From Anaerococcus tetradius ATCC 35098 (GTDB lineage: Bacteria; Bacillota; Clostridia; Tissierellales; Peptoniphilaceae), in contig NZ_GG666295.1 of the NCBI RefSeq assembly GCF_000159095.1, positions 470,827-534,826 of the forward strand: 64,000 bases of DNA, given 5' to 3'. Under the pieces are notes generated by a model, which was not told where the DNA came from, ran no database searches, and was given only the letters and a program-made list of their open reading frames with translations. Positions 1 through 10,887 of this stretch are shown here, in pieces (within the stretch, counting starts at the first letter, position 1; each line of letters begins with the position of its first letter). The translations under genes and the position numbers were made by a program.

Positions 1-1
1 C

Positions 2-2404
2 TTAGATTACTATATTTAGAATTTTGCCTGGAACATAGATTATTTTCTTGACTTCTTTTGCCTCAATGTAGGATTTGATATTTTTATCTTCTCTTGCAGC
101 CTTTAATGCGTCTTCCTTGTTTGCTTCCTTGCTCATCAAGACCTTACCCCTTACTTTGCCGTTGATTTGGACAGGCATTTCGAAGGAATCGAAAGATAGT
201 TTATCTTCATCATAGCTTGGCCATGATGTTTGGTTAAGTTCGCCTTCATAGCCCATCATCTCCCACAATTCTTCGGTTATGTGAGGAGCTACTGGGTTAA
301 GGAGGATGATATAGGTTTTAAAGTCCTTCCTAGTGATTGATCCTTTTGCCTTCATTTCGTTTAGTAGGGTCATTAGTTGGGCTATACCTGTATTAAATTT
401 GAGGTTTTCATAGTCTTCGCTAACTTTTTTGATGGTTTGGTTTATTAGAACTTCAAGGTCTTTGCTATGTTCTTCGCCTTCTCCTACTAGGTCTTTGAGG
501 TTAAAGACTCTTTCTAGGTATTTTCTACATCCCCTTACTCCCTCATCTGACCAGATTGCCATTGATGAGAAGTCACCCATAAACATCTCATAGCATCTTA
601 ATGTGTCTGCTCCATAGTCTCTAATGATGTCATCAGGATTTATGACATTGCCACGAGATTTACTCATCTTTTGATGGTCGCTTCCGAGTATCATACCATG
701 GCTAGTTCTTTTCTTGTAAGGCTCTTTAGTTGGAACAACTCCTATGTCGTAGAGGAATTTGTGCCAAAATCTTGAGTAGAGTAAGTGGAGGGTTGTATGC
801 TCCATTCCTCCATTGTACCAATCGACAGGTGAAAAATAGTTCAAGGCTTCATCACTTGCTATGGCTTCGTTGTTGTGTGGATCCATATATCTTAGGTAAT
901 ACCAGCTTGATCCTGCCCATTGAGGCATGGTATCAGTTTCTCTTTTTGAAGCCTTGCCACAGATTGGACAAGTTGTATTTACGAATTCTTCTATTTCTGA
1001 TAGTGGAGATTCACCAGTTGCTGTTGGCTCATAGGATTCTACTTCAGGAAGTTTTACTGGAAGTTCGCTTTCAGGAACTGGAACCCAACCGTGCTCTTCG
1101 CAATAAATCATTGGTATTGGTTCGCCCCAGTATCTTTGTCTTGAAAATACCCAGTCACGAAGCTTAAAGTTTGTCTTAGCCTTGCCGAGTCCCTTTTCTT
1201 CTACATATGCTATAGCTTTTTTCTTAGCATCGCTTGCTGATAGACCATTTAGGAAGTCAGAGTTTATAGCCTTACCCTTGTTGATGTCTGTTGTTGGTAG
1301 TTCTTCTCCTGTGTCATAGACTGGTATTATTGGCATATCGAATTTTTGGGCAAATTCAAAGTCCCTTGTATCATGAGCAGGTACAGCCATGATAGCTCCC
1401 GTACCATAGGTCATTAATACATAGTCAGATACCCAGATAGGGATTTCTTTGTTGTTTAGGGGATTGATTGCGCTTATTCCCTCAATCATTACACCAGTTT
1501 TGTCCTTGTTAAGCTCAGCTCTTTCGAAGTCGGATTTTTTCTTAGCTTCTTCTTGGTAAGCTTTAATTGCTGAAAGATTTTTAATTTCGTCCTTGTATTG
1601 GTCAAGGATTGGGTGTTCTGGACTTACTACCATGTAGGAAACTCCAAAGATGGTATCAGGTCTTGTTGTATATACTGTTAGCTTGGCATCCTTATCTTTG
1701 ATTTTAAAATCAACGTCACAGCCATGACTTCTTCCTATCCAATTGATTTGGCTTGCCTTTATTCTTTCTTCGAAGTCAACTTCTTCTAGATCATCAATAA
1801 GTCTGTCGGCATAGGCTGTAATCTTGAGCATCCATTGATTTTTCATCTTATGAACTACTTCTGTACCACATCTTTCGCATTTGCCATCGACTACTTCTTC
1901 GTTGGCAAGACCGACTTGGCAGGATGGGCACCAGTTTACGGACATCTCGTTTTTGTAAGCTAGACCATGTTTATACATTTGAATGAAAATCCATTGACTC
2001 CATTTGTAGTAGTCTGGGTCAGTAGTGTTTACTTCTCTATCCCAATCAAAGGAAAAACCAATTGATTTCATTTGAGCCTTGAAGTTTTTGATATTGTCTT
2101 CTGTAACTTTTGCTGGATGAATCTTATTCTTTATAGCATAGTTTTCCGTAGGAAGACCAAAGGCATCCCAACCCATAGGATACATTACATTTTCTCCCTC
2201 AAGTCTTCTCTTGCGAGCTACAACATCAAGGGCTGTGTATGGACGTGGATGGCCAACGTGTAGGCCTTGTCCTGATGGATATGGAAATTCTACCAAGGGA
2301 TAGAATTTTTTCTTATTTTTGTCTATAACTGATTTGAATGTTTTTTCTTCATCCCATTTTTTTTGCCATTTTTTCTCTATGGCATTTGGATTATATTCTA
2401 CCAT
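2..2404 (-). CDS. leuS: Leucyl-tRNA synthetase
   Basis: This class Ia enzyme charges tRNA-Leu in the cytoplasm. The 800-residue length is normal for bacterial LeuRS. The HIGH-type motif appears as HVGH (about residue 50, after PYPSGQGL), and the KMSKS loop is intact and followed by RGNV. The CP1 editing domain is present, with TTRPDTIFG and [13 protein letters not shown], so post-transfer editing should work. Two CxxC pairs (about residues 158-179) are zinc-knuckle-like. The stop codon lies at the very edge of the window, so the gene is complete. It begins 8 bases after asnS and is probably the last gene of a rarA-asnS-leuS unit. No T-box leader precedes it. Confidence 0.97.
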   Translation of the reverse strand: MVEYNPNAIEKKWQKKWDEEKTFKSVIDKNKKKFYPLVEFPYPSGQGLHVGHPRPYTALDVVARKRRLEGENVMYPMGWDAFGLPTENYAIKNKIHPAKVTEDNIKNFKAQMKSIGFSFDWDREVNTTDPDYYKWSQWIFIQMYKHGLAYKNEMSVNWCPSCQVGLANEEVVDGKCERCGTEVVHKMKNQWMLKITAYADRLIDDLEEVDFEERIKASQINWIGRSHGCDVDFKIKDKDAKLTVYTTRPDTIFGVSYMVVSPEHPILDQYKDEIKNLSAIKAYQEEAKKKSDFERAELNKDKTGVMIEGISAINPLNNKEIPIWVSDYVLMTYGTGAIMAVPAHDTRDFEFAQKFDMPIIPVYDTGEELPTTDINKGKAINSDFLNGLSASDAKKKAIAYVEEKGLGKAKTNFKLRDWVFSRQRYWGEPIPMIYCEEHGWVPVPESELPVKLPEVESYEPTATGESPLSEIEEFVNTTCPICGKASKRETDTMPQWAGSSWYYLRYMDPHNNEAIASDEALNYFSPVDWYNGGMEHTTLHLLYSRFWHKFLYDIGVVPTKEPYKKRTSHGMILGSDHQKMSKSRGNVINPDDIIRDYGADTLRCYEMFMGDFSSMAIWSDEGVRGCRKYLERVFNLKDLVGEGEEHSKDLEVLINQTIKKVSEDYENLKFNTGIAQLMTLLNEMKAKGSITRKDFKTYIILLNPVAPHITEELWEMMGYEGELNQTSWPSYDEDKLSFDSFEMPVQINGKVRGKVLMSKEANKEDALKAAREDKNIKSYIEAKEVKKIIYVPGKILNIVI

Positions 2405-2412
2405 GATTCCTC

Positions 2413-3801
2413 CTAATTCTTCTCAGCAAATGCATGGACATATCTTGGGTAAGCCAAGACGTCTCTGATGTTTTTCATTCCTGTAACATACATTACAGCT
2501 CTTTCAAAGCCTAGACCGAAGCCTGAGTGAACTACAGTTCCAAATCTTCTTAGGTCGAGGTAGTTTTGGTATTCTTCTGGTTTTAGACCATTTTCTTCCA
2601 TAGACTTGTAAAGCTCATCATATCTTTCTTCTCTTTGAGAACCGCCTATTAGCTCTCCAACTCCTGGAACAAGCATATCAAAGGCAGCAACGGTTTTTCC
2701 ATCATCGTTTCTTTTCATATAGAAGGCCTTGATGTTTTTTGGATAGTCAGTAACAAAGACTGGGCCCTTGACTATTACTTCTGAAAGGTATCTCTCATGT
2801 TCTGTTTGAAGGTCGATTCCCCATTCTACTGGGTACTCGAATTTTTCGCCAGATTTTTGTAAGAGTTCTATGGCTTCAGTGTAGGTTAATCTCTTAAATT
2901 CTGCATCTCTTACTCTTTTTAGTCTTTCGATTAAGCCTTCATCTATCCATTTGTTGAAAAATTCCATCTCATCAGGCGCATTTTTTAGTAGGTAGTCAAT
3001 GGCGTATTTAATCATATCTTCTGCTACATCCATAGCGAGATTGTAGTCAGTAAATGCCATTTCTGGCTCTAACATCCAAAATTCTGCAGCATGTCTTGGT
3101 GTATTTGATTCTTCTGCCCTAAAGGTTGGTCCAAAAGTATAGACATCGCCAAAGGCTAGGGCATAGTCTTCTGCTTCAAGTTGGCCAGAAACTGTTAGGT
3201 AAGATTTTTTGCTAAAGAAATCTTTACTAAAGTCTACACTGCCATCTTCCTTTCTTGGTGGATTGTTAGGGTCAATTGTTGTGATATTAAACATCTCACC
3301 GGCACCTTCTGCATCAGATGAGGTTACTATTGGTGGGTTTATGTAGACAAAGCCTCTTTGTTGGAAGAAGTTGTGAAGAGCGTAGGCGAGGATACTTCTT
3401 ACCCTAAAGACAGCCCTATAAGTATTAGTTCTAGCCCTAAGATGAGGGATAGTTCTCATGTATTCGAGAGTTTGTCTTTGTTTTTGGATTGGGTATTTGT
3501 CTGATGATTCGCCTAAGACTTTTATTTCTTTAGCTTGGATTTCATAAGGATTTTTGCTATTTCCAGTCTTAACCAAAACTCCCCTAACCTCAAGTGATGT
3601 TGACAGAAATTGTTTATCAAGTTCATTGTAGTTACTAATATCACTTCCAACAACTATTTGTAGGTTCTTAAAGCAAGTTCCATCATTTAGTTCTATAAAG
3701 CCTACATTTTTACCAAATCTTTGGTTTCTAATCCAACCGTAAACTTTAACTTCTGTGTCAACATACTTATCTACTTCATTTAATATATCTCTAATTTTCA
3801 T
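2413..3801 (-). CDS. asnS: Asparaginyl-tRNA synthetase
   Basis: This class II synthetase forms Asn-tRNA(Asn). An N-terminal OB-fold anticodon-binding domain (VYGWIRNQR near residue 20) is followed by the class II catalytic core. Motif 2 reads [11 protein letters not shown] and motif 3 reads [12 protein letters not shown]. The [11 protein letters not shown] pattern favours AsnRS over AspRS. A start 24 bases further upstream is possible, but the ATG at 3801 follows a good GAGAGGG site and yields the usual MKIRDIL start. With this start the gene overlaps the end of rarA by 11 bases, which suggests translational coupling. Confidence 0.95.
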   Translation of the reverse strand: MKIRDILNEVDKYVDTEVKVYGWIRNQRFGKNVGFIELNDGTCFKNLQIVVGSDISNYNELDKQFLSTSLEVRGVLVKTGNSKNPYEIQAKEIKVLGESSDKYPIQKQRQTLEYMRTIPHLRARTNTYRAVFRVRSILAYALHNFFQQRGFVYINPPIVTSSDAEGAGEMFNITTIDPNNPPRKEDGSVDFSKDFFSKKSYLTVSGQLEAEDYALAFGDVYTFGPTFRAEESNTPRHAAEFWMLEPEMAFTDYNLAMDVAEDMIKYAIDYLLKNAPDEMEFFNKWIDEGLIERLKRVRDAEFKRLTYTEAIELLQKSGEKFEYPVEWGIDLQTEHERYLSEVIVKGPVFVTDYPKNIKAFYMKRNDDGKTVAAFDMLVPGVGELIGGSQREERYDELYKSMEENGLKPEEYQNYLDLRRFGTVVHSGFGLGFERAVMYVTGMKNIRDVLAYPRYVHAFAEKN

Positions 3802-5110
3802 TATTCCCTCTCTTAATTTTTTCAAGTCTTTCTATCATTTCTTTCTCAAATCCCACTTTTTTTGGCTCATAGAACTTCTCTGCTAGAAACTCATCTGGTA
3901 AATAGTCTTGCTTGACATAGCCGTTATAATCGTGAGGATATAAATATTTATCATGGACAAAGTTTTTCGCAGCCTGATAGTGGGTGTCTTTTAGTTTGTT
4001 GGAAACTTCTTCATCCTTATTTCTCCTTACAAAATCAAGGGCCTTGTCAATGGCAAGATAAGTCGAATTACTCTTAGGAGCTGCCGCTAAGTAAGTTACT
4101 ACTTGGGCAAGTATTATTCTTGCCTCTGGCATTCCAACAGCATCTATTGCCTTAAAGCATGAAGTTGCCATTATTAAGGCTTTAGGATCTGCATTAGAAA
4201 TATCTTCAGCTGCAAAAATCATCATCCTTCGTGCAATAAACTTTATGTCTTCGCCAGATTCAAGCATCTTAGCAAGATAGTATATTGAAGCGTCAATATC
4301 AGAGCCTCTCATAGACTTTATGAATGCGCTTGTTGTATCATAATGCCTATCACCATCTTTGTCATAAATAGCTATCTTTTTTTGAGTCGAATTTTCTATA
4401 GTTGACTTATCAATTACTATTTTACCCTCTTTCTCATCTTCTGAAAATATCGCAATTTCTAGAGCATTTAGGAGGGCTCTACAATCGCCATTTGAATACG
4501 TAATTAGGGTATTTCTAGCATCTTTACTTATGTCGATATTTTTTCTTTTGAGGATAGGATCCTTATTTAGGGCCATATCTATGAGCCTATCAAGGTCCCT
4601 ATCAGAAAGGCTCTTTAGTTCAAAGACATACATCCTAGATATCAAGGCCTTATTGACTTCAAAATAAGGATTTTCAGTTGTCGCTCCTATCAAAATCAAA
4701 GTCGAATCTTCCACGAAGGGCAAAAGATAGTCCTGTTGGCTCTTGTTAAATCTGTGTATCTCGTCTATGAAGAGGATGGTCTTTTTATTTTCATAAGCTA
4801 GATTATCCTTAGCTATCTGAACCTTCTTCTTTAGGTCATTTATCCCACTAGCAACTGCTGAAATTTCTTCGAAAGCCATATTAGTCTTTTGAGAAATAAT
4901 CTTAGCTAGGCTAGTCTTTCCTACTCCAGGTGGCCCATAGAAGATACAAGAGTATATCCTATCAGCCTTTATCATCCTAGTAATAATTTTTCCAGGACCT
5001 AGTAGATGGTCTTGGCCAAGGTAGGCTTCTAGATTTTTTGGCCTGAGTCGATCTGCTAGGGGAGCTTCTTTTTCTAGCTGTTTTATTCTGTTATATTCAA
5101 ATAAATCCAT
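3791..5110 (-). CDS. rarA: Replication-associated recombination protein A (AAA+ ATPase)
   Basis: RarA/MgsA is a clamp-loader-like AAA+ ATPase that acts at stalled replication forks. The Walker A motif GPPGVGKTS lies near residue 60 and Walker B is [10 protein letters not shown] sensor region, GATTENPYF, follows, and the C-terminal part carries the helical oligomerisation domain typical of RarA/WRNIP1. Length, about 439 residues, is normal. Two adjacent ATG codons exist (5113 and 5110). The AAGGAG site is only 2 bases from the first, so the second is preferred. It follows the nrdR terminator and leads into asnS. Confidence 0.93.
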   Translation of the reverse strand: MDLFEYNRIKQLEKEAPLADRLRPKNLEAYLGQDHLLGPGKIITRMIKADRIYSCIFYGPPGVGKTSLAKIISQKTNMAFEEISAVASGINDLKKKVQIAKDNLAYENKKTILFIDEIHRFNKSQQDYLLPFVEDSTLILIGATTENPYFEVNKALISRMYVFELKSLSDRDLDRLIDMALNKDPILKRKNIDISKDARNTLITYSNGDCRALLNALEIAIFSEDEKEGKIVIDKSTIENSTQKKIAIYDKDGDRHYDTTSAFIKSMRGSDIDASIYYLAKMLESGEDIKFIARRMMIFAAEDISNADPKALIMATSCFKAIDAVGMPEARIILAQVVTYLAAAPKSNSTYLAIDKALDFVRRNKDEEVSNKLKDTHYQAAKNFVHDKYLYPHDYNGYVKQDYLPDEFLAEKFYEPKKVGFEKEMIERLEKIKRGNNEN

Positions 5111-5127
5111 CATAGCTCCTTATGCTT

Positions 5128-5159
5128 AAAAAAAGATGCTAGTCTGTAGCATCTTTTTT
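5128..5159 (-). terminator. Intrinsic terminator overlapping the 3' end of nrdR
   Basis: A perfect 7-bp GC-containing stem (gatgcta / tagcatc, 5135-5141 and 5147-5153) is extended by A and T runs on either side. On the minus strand the stem is followed by a run of T at 5134-5128. The right part of the hairpin encodes the last codons and stop of nrdR, so the coding sequence and the terminator share bases. It should end the long division-cluster transcript before rarA. Confidence 0.75.
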
Positions 5160-5606
5160 ATCTTTTAAACTTTTAATTTCTTCATAAAAGGAATCTACAT
5201 CCTTAAATTCTCTATAAACCGATGCGAATCTAACATATGCCACAGGGTCAAGTTCTTTTAATTCTTTCATGACTAATTCTCCTATGAAGGTTGAACTAAT
5301 CTCTTTATTGCCTGTATGATTGATACTAGTTTCTATGTTCCTGGCTACTTTTTCTATGTCAGCCATAGTTACCGGCCTTTTTTGACAACTTTTTACAATT
5401 CCACTGATTAGTTTGGAAGGATCATAGGATTCCCTAGTTTGATCTTTTTTTACGACCATGATAGTAGAATCTTCATATCTTTCGTATGTAGAAAATCTTC
5501 TATCACAATCTTCACAAAGACGCCTACGCCTTATAGCCCTATCATCATCAGTTGACCTAGAATCTAGAACCCTAGTGTTTGTTGAATCGCAGTAGGGACA
5601 CCTCAT
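5139..5606 (-). CDS. nrdR: Transcriptional repressor NrdR
   Basis: NrdR is the zinc and nucleotide-binding repressor of ribonucleotide reductase genes. The zinc ribbon is complete: C3-P-Y-C6 and C31-E-D-C34. An ATP-cone domain follows from about residue 49 (VVKKDQTRESYDPSKL). The length of 155 residues is typical. It starts one base after the ftsZ stop (TAA-T-ATG), so it is translated with the division operon and is the last gene before the terminator. No clear NrdR box was looked for outside this region because no nrd gene lies in the window. Confidence 0.95.
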   Translation of the reverse strand: MRCPYCDSTNTRVLDSRSTDDDRAIRRRRLCEDCDRRFSTYERYEDSTIMVVKKDQTRESYDPSKLISGIVKSCQKRPVTMADIEKVARNIETSINHTGNKEISSTFIGELVMKELKELDPVAYVRFASVYREFKDVDSFYEEIKSLKDKKDATD

Positions 5607-5607
5607 A

Positions 5608-6699
5608 TTATTTTAAGAAGTCTGGTAAATCAAAGTCATCAAATGGATTTGATGATTTTTTCTTGCTTGCGTTTTGTCTTTGTGGTGCACTTAATGTTTC
5701 TCTATTTCTGCTTGGAGCAGGGCTTACTCTTCTACTAGAAGCATTATTATCAAAACCTGTCGCAATAACTGTAATCTTGATATCATCACCTAGGGATTCA
5801 TCACTTCCAACACCAAAGATAATATTTGCATCAGAGTCAATGTTTTCTCTAATTAATTCAGCAGCTTCATTAGCTTCCATTAAACCTACTTCTGCTGCAG
5901 TTACATTAAGAAGAACTGCATTTGCTCCGTCAATGCTTGTTTCAAGAAGTGGAGAGTTAATAGCAGCCTTGGCAGCATCAACAGCTCTATTTTCGCCATT
6001 AGCCCTACCAATACCCATGTGAGCTATACCTTGATCAGACATAATTGATTCAACATCCGCAAAGTCAAGGTTGATAACATTAGGTACAGCTATAAGTTCT
6101 GATATACCACTTACGGCATCCATTAGGACTTGATCTGCCATCTTGAAGGCATCAACCATGGATGTTCTTTTTTCTACGATTTGTAAAAGTTTGTCATTTG
6201 GAATTGTAATAAGGGTATCGACGTTTTCTTTAAGTTTTTCTATACCACTTTCAGCTTGATTTTGTCTTTTTCTTCCTTCGAAAGTAAATGGCTTAGTAAC
6301 AACACCTACTGTTAAAATCTCCATCTCTTTTGCGACTTTTGCAACAACTGGAGCAGCACCTGTACCTGTTCCACCACCCATACCAGCAGTAATAAAGATC
6401 ATATCCGCACCTTTGATTGCTTCTGATATTTCATTTTTAGATTCTTCTGCAGCTTTTTCTCCTACTTCAGGATTAGCACCTGCACCAAGACCTCTTGTTA
6501 GTTTCTCACCAATTTGAAGTCTTACGTCCGCATTAGATTCTTGTAGTGTTTGAAGATCAGTGTTTAATGCTAAAAACTCTACTCCTGATAGTCCGCCTTC
6601 TCTCATTCGGCTGATAGCATTGTTTCCACCGCCACCAACTCCAATGACTTTAATCTTAGCTAAAGCGCTGTTATCCATATCCATGTTAATGTTTGCCAT
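5608..6699 (-). CDS. ftsZ: Cell division protein FtsZ
   Basis: FtsZ is the tubulin-like GTPase that forms the division ring. The GTP-binding glycine loops are present (GVGGGGNN near residue 21 and the tubulin signature [12 protein letters not shown]). After the GTPase core comes a short variable linker and a conserved C-terminal peptide, [13 protein letters not shown], that binds membrane tethers. An ATG at 6711 is in frame, but the GGGGAAAG site is correctly placed only for the ATG at 6699, giving about 363 residues starting MANINMD. No ftsA is next to it, which is unusual compared with Bacillus. Confidence 0.97.
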   Translation of the reverse strand: MANINMDMDNSALAKIKVIGVGGGGNNAISRMREGGLSGVEFLALNTDLQTLQESNADVRLQIGEKLTRGLGAGANPEVGEKAAEESKNEISEAIKGADMIFITAGMGGGTGTGAAPVVAKVAKEMEILTVGVVTKPFTFEGRKRQNQAESGIEKLKENVDTLITIPNDKLLQIVEKRTSMVDAFKMADQVLMDAVSGISELIAVPNVINLDFADVESIMSDQGIAHMGIGRANGENRAVDAAKAAINSPLLETSIDGANAVLLNVTAAEVGLMEANEAAELIRENIDSDANIIFGVGSDESLGDDIKITVIATGFDNNASSRRVSPAPSRNRETLSAPQRQNASKKKSSNPFDDFDLPDFLK

Positions 6700-6736
6700 A
6701 CTTTCCCCCATTTAATTTCTAATAAGTTATTTTATA

Positions 6737-7537
6737 TTAAGAACCTTGGTTTATTTCAACCACTGGGTTTTTCCCATCTTTTAAGTTAATGGAAGAAACG
6801 TCGAGGTTCTTACTTTCTATATCCTTTAATATTGACTCAAGCAATTTTATCTTGTATGAGCTGTCTTTTAAATCGCCAAAATCAACTTTCATATCTTTTA
6901 TCATTATACCAATGTGAGCCTTGTTTTCAAAATTTAATTGACTTATCAAATCGGCATAGGATGATGCGTTAATTTTTTTAATAAATTCTAATATATTATA
7001 GTCTTTGGTGAAATCTTCCTTTGGATTTTCCTCATAATCATCAAGCTTGATTTTGATAAGAGAATTTTCTATATTTTTCGAAATATTTTCTTTATCCAAG
7101 ACCTGTCCATGGTTTGAAATGTAAGTTATTTTATCGCCATCTTCTATGAAAAATCTAGGATATACTTCGCTAATGTTAATGTTTATTATTTTTGGAAATA
7201 CTTTTTTGATTTTTGCTTCTGCTATCATATCATTTTTCAGAAGCTTCTTTTCGTTTTTCTTGCTATTATAGGTTAGGATGTTCTTTCCTATTGGATTAGA
7301 TATGTATGAAATGACATCCGTATCTTTTAGCCTTTCGTTGCCATTTACATATATTTGTGAAACCTGTAAGTAGGGGTGGTTAAAGGCCCTTACTAGAAAT
7401 ATCAAGAGGGCTAAGATACACAAAAATCCCACAAATCTTTTATTAAAAACCTTGCCATCTTCGCCTTTTCTATTTTTAGCTAACTTTGGACTATTTTCTT
7501 TTTTTAATCTCCTTCTAGCTTGCCTTTTATTTTGCAT
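6737..7537 (-). CDS. ftsQ: Cell division protein FtsQ/DivIB
   Basis: This is a bitopic division protein. A very basic cytoplasmic N-terminus (about 30 residues) is followed by one membrane segment (FVGFLCILALLIFLV, near residues 36-50). A POTRA-like domain starts at VSQIYVNGNERL and a beta-rich extracellular part follows. The family is variable in sequence; the call rests on topology, the POTRA start and the position between murG and ftsZ. The start overlaps the end of murG by 11 bases. It should scaffold FtsL and septal synthases, although no ftsI or ftsW lies nearby. Confidence 0.85.
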   Translation of the reverse strand: MQNKRQARRRLKKENSPKLAKNRKGEDGKVFNKRFVGFLCILALLIFLVRAFNHPYLQVSQIYVNGNERLKDTDVISYISNPIGKNILTYNSKKNEKKLLKNDMIAEAKIKKVFPKIININISEVYPRFFIEDGDKITYISNHGQVLDKENISKNIENSLIKIKLDDYEENPKEDFTKDYNILEFIKKINASSYADLISQLNFENKAHIGIMIKDMKVDFGDLKDSSYKIKLLESILKDIESKNLDVSSINLKDGKNPVVEINQGS

Positions 7538-8618
7538 CTTTTATCAACCCTTTTATAATTTCATAAATCTTATCAGAAGCATCCTCATCGGACAAGGCCT
7601 TAGCCCTTGATCCCATTTCTTCTAGCCTAGCCTTATCATTTATGATTTCTTTGATTTTCTCATCCAAGATATCAGCACTAAGGTCTTTTTCTAAGATCAT
7701 AATGGATGCCTTGTTGTCCACATAGGTTTGTGCATTAAATTGTTGGTGGTTTTCAGTAGTGTATGATTTTGGTATAAGTATTGAAGCCTTGCCAACTGCA
7801 GAAATTTCCGATAGGCTCATAGCACCGGATGATGCTATAACTAAATCACTTACTGCATAAAAAAGGTCAATGTTATCAATATATGCAAAAACTTTTAGGT
7901 AAGGACTCTCAATTGCTTCTTTTAGGAAGTCCTCGTAATTTTTCTTACCTGTTTGATGGATTAGATAGTAAGAGCCATCAAGCTTTGCCGATAAGTCTTT
8001 TACAGCTTCATTCATATAGTAAGATCCATTTGACCCACCAAAGGAAAATACTACTGGTCTATCCTTCTTAATGCCCAAATCATCCAAATCTTTGTCTGTA
8101 TAAGTTAAAGAAAAGCTAGTTCTGACAGGGTTACCTGTAACTACTATGTTTTCTTGGTATTTGAAATGTTTTTTGGCTTCCTTGTAAGATATTAGTACCT
8201 TGTCTACCTTGTTGGATAGAAACTTAGATGCCATACCTGGATAGGAGTTGGACTCGTGAACTAGGCTTGGAATATGGGCCTTACTTGCTTGGTATAAAAT
8301 AGGTGCACAAACATAGCCTCCAGTCCCAATTACTAGGTCTGGCTTTAGTTCTCTTATGATTTTTTTAGCCTTCCTGAAACCTTCAAGGTTTTTTATTATA
8401 GCCCTAAACAATTTTTTGTTAAGTCTTCTAGGTATGCCCATAGCTGGTAGGTCTATAAATTCATAGCCGTATTTGTGGGCTATGGATTCCTCTGGACCTC
8501 CCTTTATTCCAACATAGTAAATTTTCACATCTTTTATTTCTTTTTCGAGCTTTTGACCTATGGCTATGGCTGGATATATGTGTCCGCCAGTTCCGCCACC
8601 AGAAATAATTACTTTCAT
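7527..8618 (-). CDS. murG: UDP-GlcNAc transferase MurG (lipid II synthesis)
   Basis: MurG transfers GlcNAc from UDP-GlcNAc to lipid I at the inner face of the membrane and makes lipid II. The N-terminal glycine-rich loop GGGTGGHIYPA is intact, as are GTGGYVCAP (near residue 98) and the C-terminal donor-site region SSGAMSLSE (GT28 family). Length is 363 residues, as expected. It lies 3 bases after murD and overlaps ftsQ. The product of the adjacent mraY is its substrate, so the cluster encodes consecutive steps. Confidence 0.96.
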   Translation of the reverse strand: MKVIISGGGTGGHIYPAIAIGQKLEKEIKDVKIYYVGIKGGPEESIAHKYGYEFIDLPAMGIPRRLNKKLFRAIIKNLEGFRKAKKIIRELKPDLVIGTGGYVCAPILYQASKAHIPSLVHESNSYPGMASKFLSNKVDKVLISYKEAKKHFKYQENIVVTGNPVRTSFSLTYTDKDLDDLGIKKDRPVVFSFGGSNGSYYMNEAVKDLSAKLDGSYYLIHQTGKKNYEDFLKEAIESPYLKVFAYIDNIDLFYAVSDLVIASSGAMSLSEISAVGKASILIPKSYTTENHQQFNAQTYVDNKASIMILEKDLSADILDEKIKEIINDKARLEEMGSRAKALSDEDASDKIYEIIKGLIKDAK

Positions 8619-8621
8619 CTT

Positions 8622-9938
8622 TTATCCTTTATATTTACGAACTTTTTCTTTAAAGTCCTTGCCCCTTAGTTCAAAATTCTTATACATACCCCAAGAAGCA
8701 CTTGCTGGAGATAGGAGGATAACATCACCCTCTTTTGCATTTTCAAAACAGATTCTTATGGCATCTTCCATATCTTCTGCCTCCTTGTAGGCTACTTGGT
8801 AGTTTTCGCACAATTTTTTTAGTTTATCTTTGGTTTGACCCATTATTACCATGAGCTTGCCATTTTTCTTGAAGCTTTTTACATAGTCGGTGTAGTCTAT
8901 GTGCTTATCATAGCCACCTGCAATGATTATCAATGGTTCAGTAAAAGATTCTATAGCCTTGATGGAGCTGTCGACATTTGTTCCTTTTGAGTCATTATAA
9001 ATCTTTACTTTCCTTATGGTATCTACATATTCTAGCCTATGTTCAATGGCTTTAAAGCTCCTTAGGCCTTTTATTATATCTTGGATTTTGATGCCAAAAA
9101 GATAGGTTGACAACAAAGCAACCATTATATTTTCATAATTGTGGCTACCTATTACTGATAATTCGTCAACATCAATTACTTTTATTTCTTCCTTATCCTT
9201 TAGATATATGGCCCCGTCTTTGAGGTAGGCTCCTCTTTCAACTTCATTTTTTGATGAAAATTCATAAACTTGGGCCTTGTAGTCTTTTTTGTGGTCTTGG
9301 AGGATTTTATCCTCGTGATTTATTATCAAAAAGTCATTTTCATCTTGATTTTTTGTAATGTTTAGTTTGGAATTTATATAATCCTCAAAAGAACCATGCC
9401 AGTCTATGTGATCTTCTGTGATATTTGTAATGCAAGCTATATGAGGATGGTAAGTTTTTGTATCGTGAAGCTGAAAGCTTGATAATTCACAAGCAAAAAA
9501 TGCATCTTTGTTGTTATACATTTGCCATAAAATTCCCTCTCCGATATTTCCAACCGCAATAGATTTGATACATGCTTCATTTACTATGTGATTGACCATG
9601 GAAGTGGATGAGGTTTTACCATTAGTTCCTGTAATTGAGATTATTTTTGCCTGAGGATAGAGCCTGTAAGATAGTTCTATGTCAGAAATTATCTCATATT
9701 TTTTGCTAAGTCTACGCACAAGTTCATCTCTTGGTGGGATTCCTGGACTTTTTACTACAAAATCATAGTCAATCTTATCAATTTCACAATCAGAAATAGG
9801 GCTATACTTATAGCCCTCTAAATTTTTATCATCTTTTTTATTTTTGTCATAAGTATAGACTAGGTAGCCCTCTTTAGCAAGGGTTTTAACTGCTGATATT
9901 CCTGTTAGGCCTAGCCCATAAACTAATACTTTCTTCAT
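8622..9938 (-). CDS. murD: UDP-N-acetylmuramoylalanine--D-glutamate ligase
   Basis: MurD adds D-glutamate to UDP-MurNAc-L-Ala in the cytoplasm. The Mur ligase ATP loop TGTNGKTSS is present near residue 106, with ITEDHIDWH and the C-terminal YNDSKGTN region. The ATG at 9938 overlaps the mraY stop as ATGA, which supports this start (MKKVLVYG) over one 27 bases upstream. About 438 residues. It is the only Mur ligase in the cluster; murC, murE and murF must lie elsewhere. Confidence 0.95.
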   Translation of the reverse strand: MKKVLVYGLGLTGISAVKTLAKEGYLVYTYDKNKKDDKNLEGYKYSPISDCEIDKIDYDFVVKSPGIPPRDELVRRLSKKYEIISDIELSYRLYPQAKIISITGTNGKTSSTSMVNHIVNEACIKSIAVGNIGEGILWQMYNNKDAFFACELSSFQLHDTKTYHPHIACITNITEDHIDWHGSFEDYINSKLNITKNQDENDFLIINHEDKILQDHKKDYKAQVYEFSSKNEVERGAYLKDGAIYLKDKEEIKVIDVDELSVIGSHNYENIMVALLSTYLFGIKIQDIIKGLRSFKAIEHRLEYVDTIRKVKIYNDSKGTNVDSSIKAIESFTEPLIIIAGGYDKHIDYTDYVKSFKKNGKLMVIMGQTKDKLKKLCENYQVAYKEAEDMEDAIRICFENAKEGDVILLSPASASWGMYKNFELRGKDFKEKVRKYKG

Positions 9939-10885
9939 CTCAATGCCGCCAATGTTATCATACAAAATATTACTGATACTACAGTGAATCCTTCTACTAT
10001 TTTTTGTTCCTTATATCCCTTGAGTTCAAAATGATGGTGGATAGGGGTCATAAGAAATACCCTTTTCTTATTCCTATACCTATAACTTGTTACTTGGATT
10101 ATTACTGAAAGGGTCTCCAAGACATATATTCCTCCAAAGATAACTAGATATATAGGTATCTTTAGGTTAATGGCTAGGGCAACTACTGCTCCTCCAATCG
10201 CCATAGATCCTGTATCACCCATAAAGACTGCCGCAGGATTTGAGTTAAAGATTAAAAATCCTAGAAGAGATCCAAGCATTATATAAGAAAATACTGCATT
10301 GGATGTGTTCTTGCCAATAATCGCAAGACTTATAAAAACTGGTAGGGATACACTTGCGAGTAATCCATCAAGACCATCTGTAAGATTTGTGGCATTAGTT
10401 GTTCCAACTATTATGAAAATCATCAAAGCAATACCCAAGATACCGAGATTTATCCTTGTGTTTGTGAATGGAATCAATAGGCTAGCTATACTATCTTTAT
10501 CATTTACATAAGCTAAAATTGAAATTATTACAGCTAAGCCAAATTGCAAGACGATTTTCCCCCTAGGGCTTAGTCCTTCGGATTGTTTCAAAACAAGTTT
10601 TCTAAAATCATCTATAAATCCTATAGCTCCAAAGCCTATGGTTGATAAGAGTAAAATCCAAGTATCCAAGGATTTTAGGGGAAGAAATATCAGAGCTAGT
10701 ATGAGTGAGCTTATAATAAAAATTATGCCTCCCATTGTTGGAGTACCAGCCTTAGATAAATGGCTTTTTGGTCCAACTTCTCTGATATTTTGTCCAATCT
10801 TATGTTTCTTGAGCTCGGGTAGGATAATCAGTCCAAGACCGATACTTAAAAAAATACTAATTACTATTAATAAATAAATATTCAT
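9935..10885 (-). CDS. mraY: Phospho-N-acetylmuramoyl-pentapeptide transferase
   Basis: MraY is a polytopic membrane enzyme that attaches phospho-MurNAc-pentapeptide to undecaprenyl phosphate and makes lipid I. Around ten hydrophobic segments are visible. Family motifs are present: GFIDDFRK with the DD pair, TNLTDGLDGLLA, NSNPAAVFMGDTGS and the C-terminal MTPIHHHFE. Length is 316 residues. It starts 2 bases after the ftsL-like gene and ends overlapping the murD start. Confidence 0.97.
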   Translation of the reverse strand: MNIYLLIVISIFLSIGLGLIILPELKKHKIGQNIREVGPKSHLSKAGTPTMGGIIFIISSLILALIFLPLKSLDTWILLLSTIGFGAIGFIDDFRKLVLKQSEGLSPRGKIVLQFGLAVIISILAYVNDKDSIASLLIPFTNTRINLGILGIALMIFIIVGTTNATNLTDGLDGLLASVSLPVFISLAIIGKNTSNAVFSYIMLGSLLGFLIFNSNPAAVFMGDTGSMAIGGAVVALAINLKIPIYLVIFGGIYVLETLSVIIQVTSYRYRNKKRVFLMTPIHHHFELKGYKEQKIVEGFTVVSVIFCMITLAALR

Positions 10886-10887
10886 GC

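Noticed and set aside
2072-2263. Plus-strand reading frames inside leuS and many others within known genes
   Set aside because: They lie antisense or in other frames within long, clearly conserved genes and show no ribosome site or domain.
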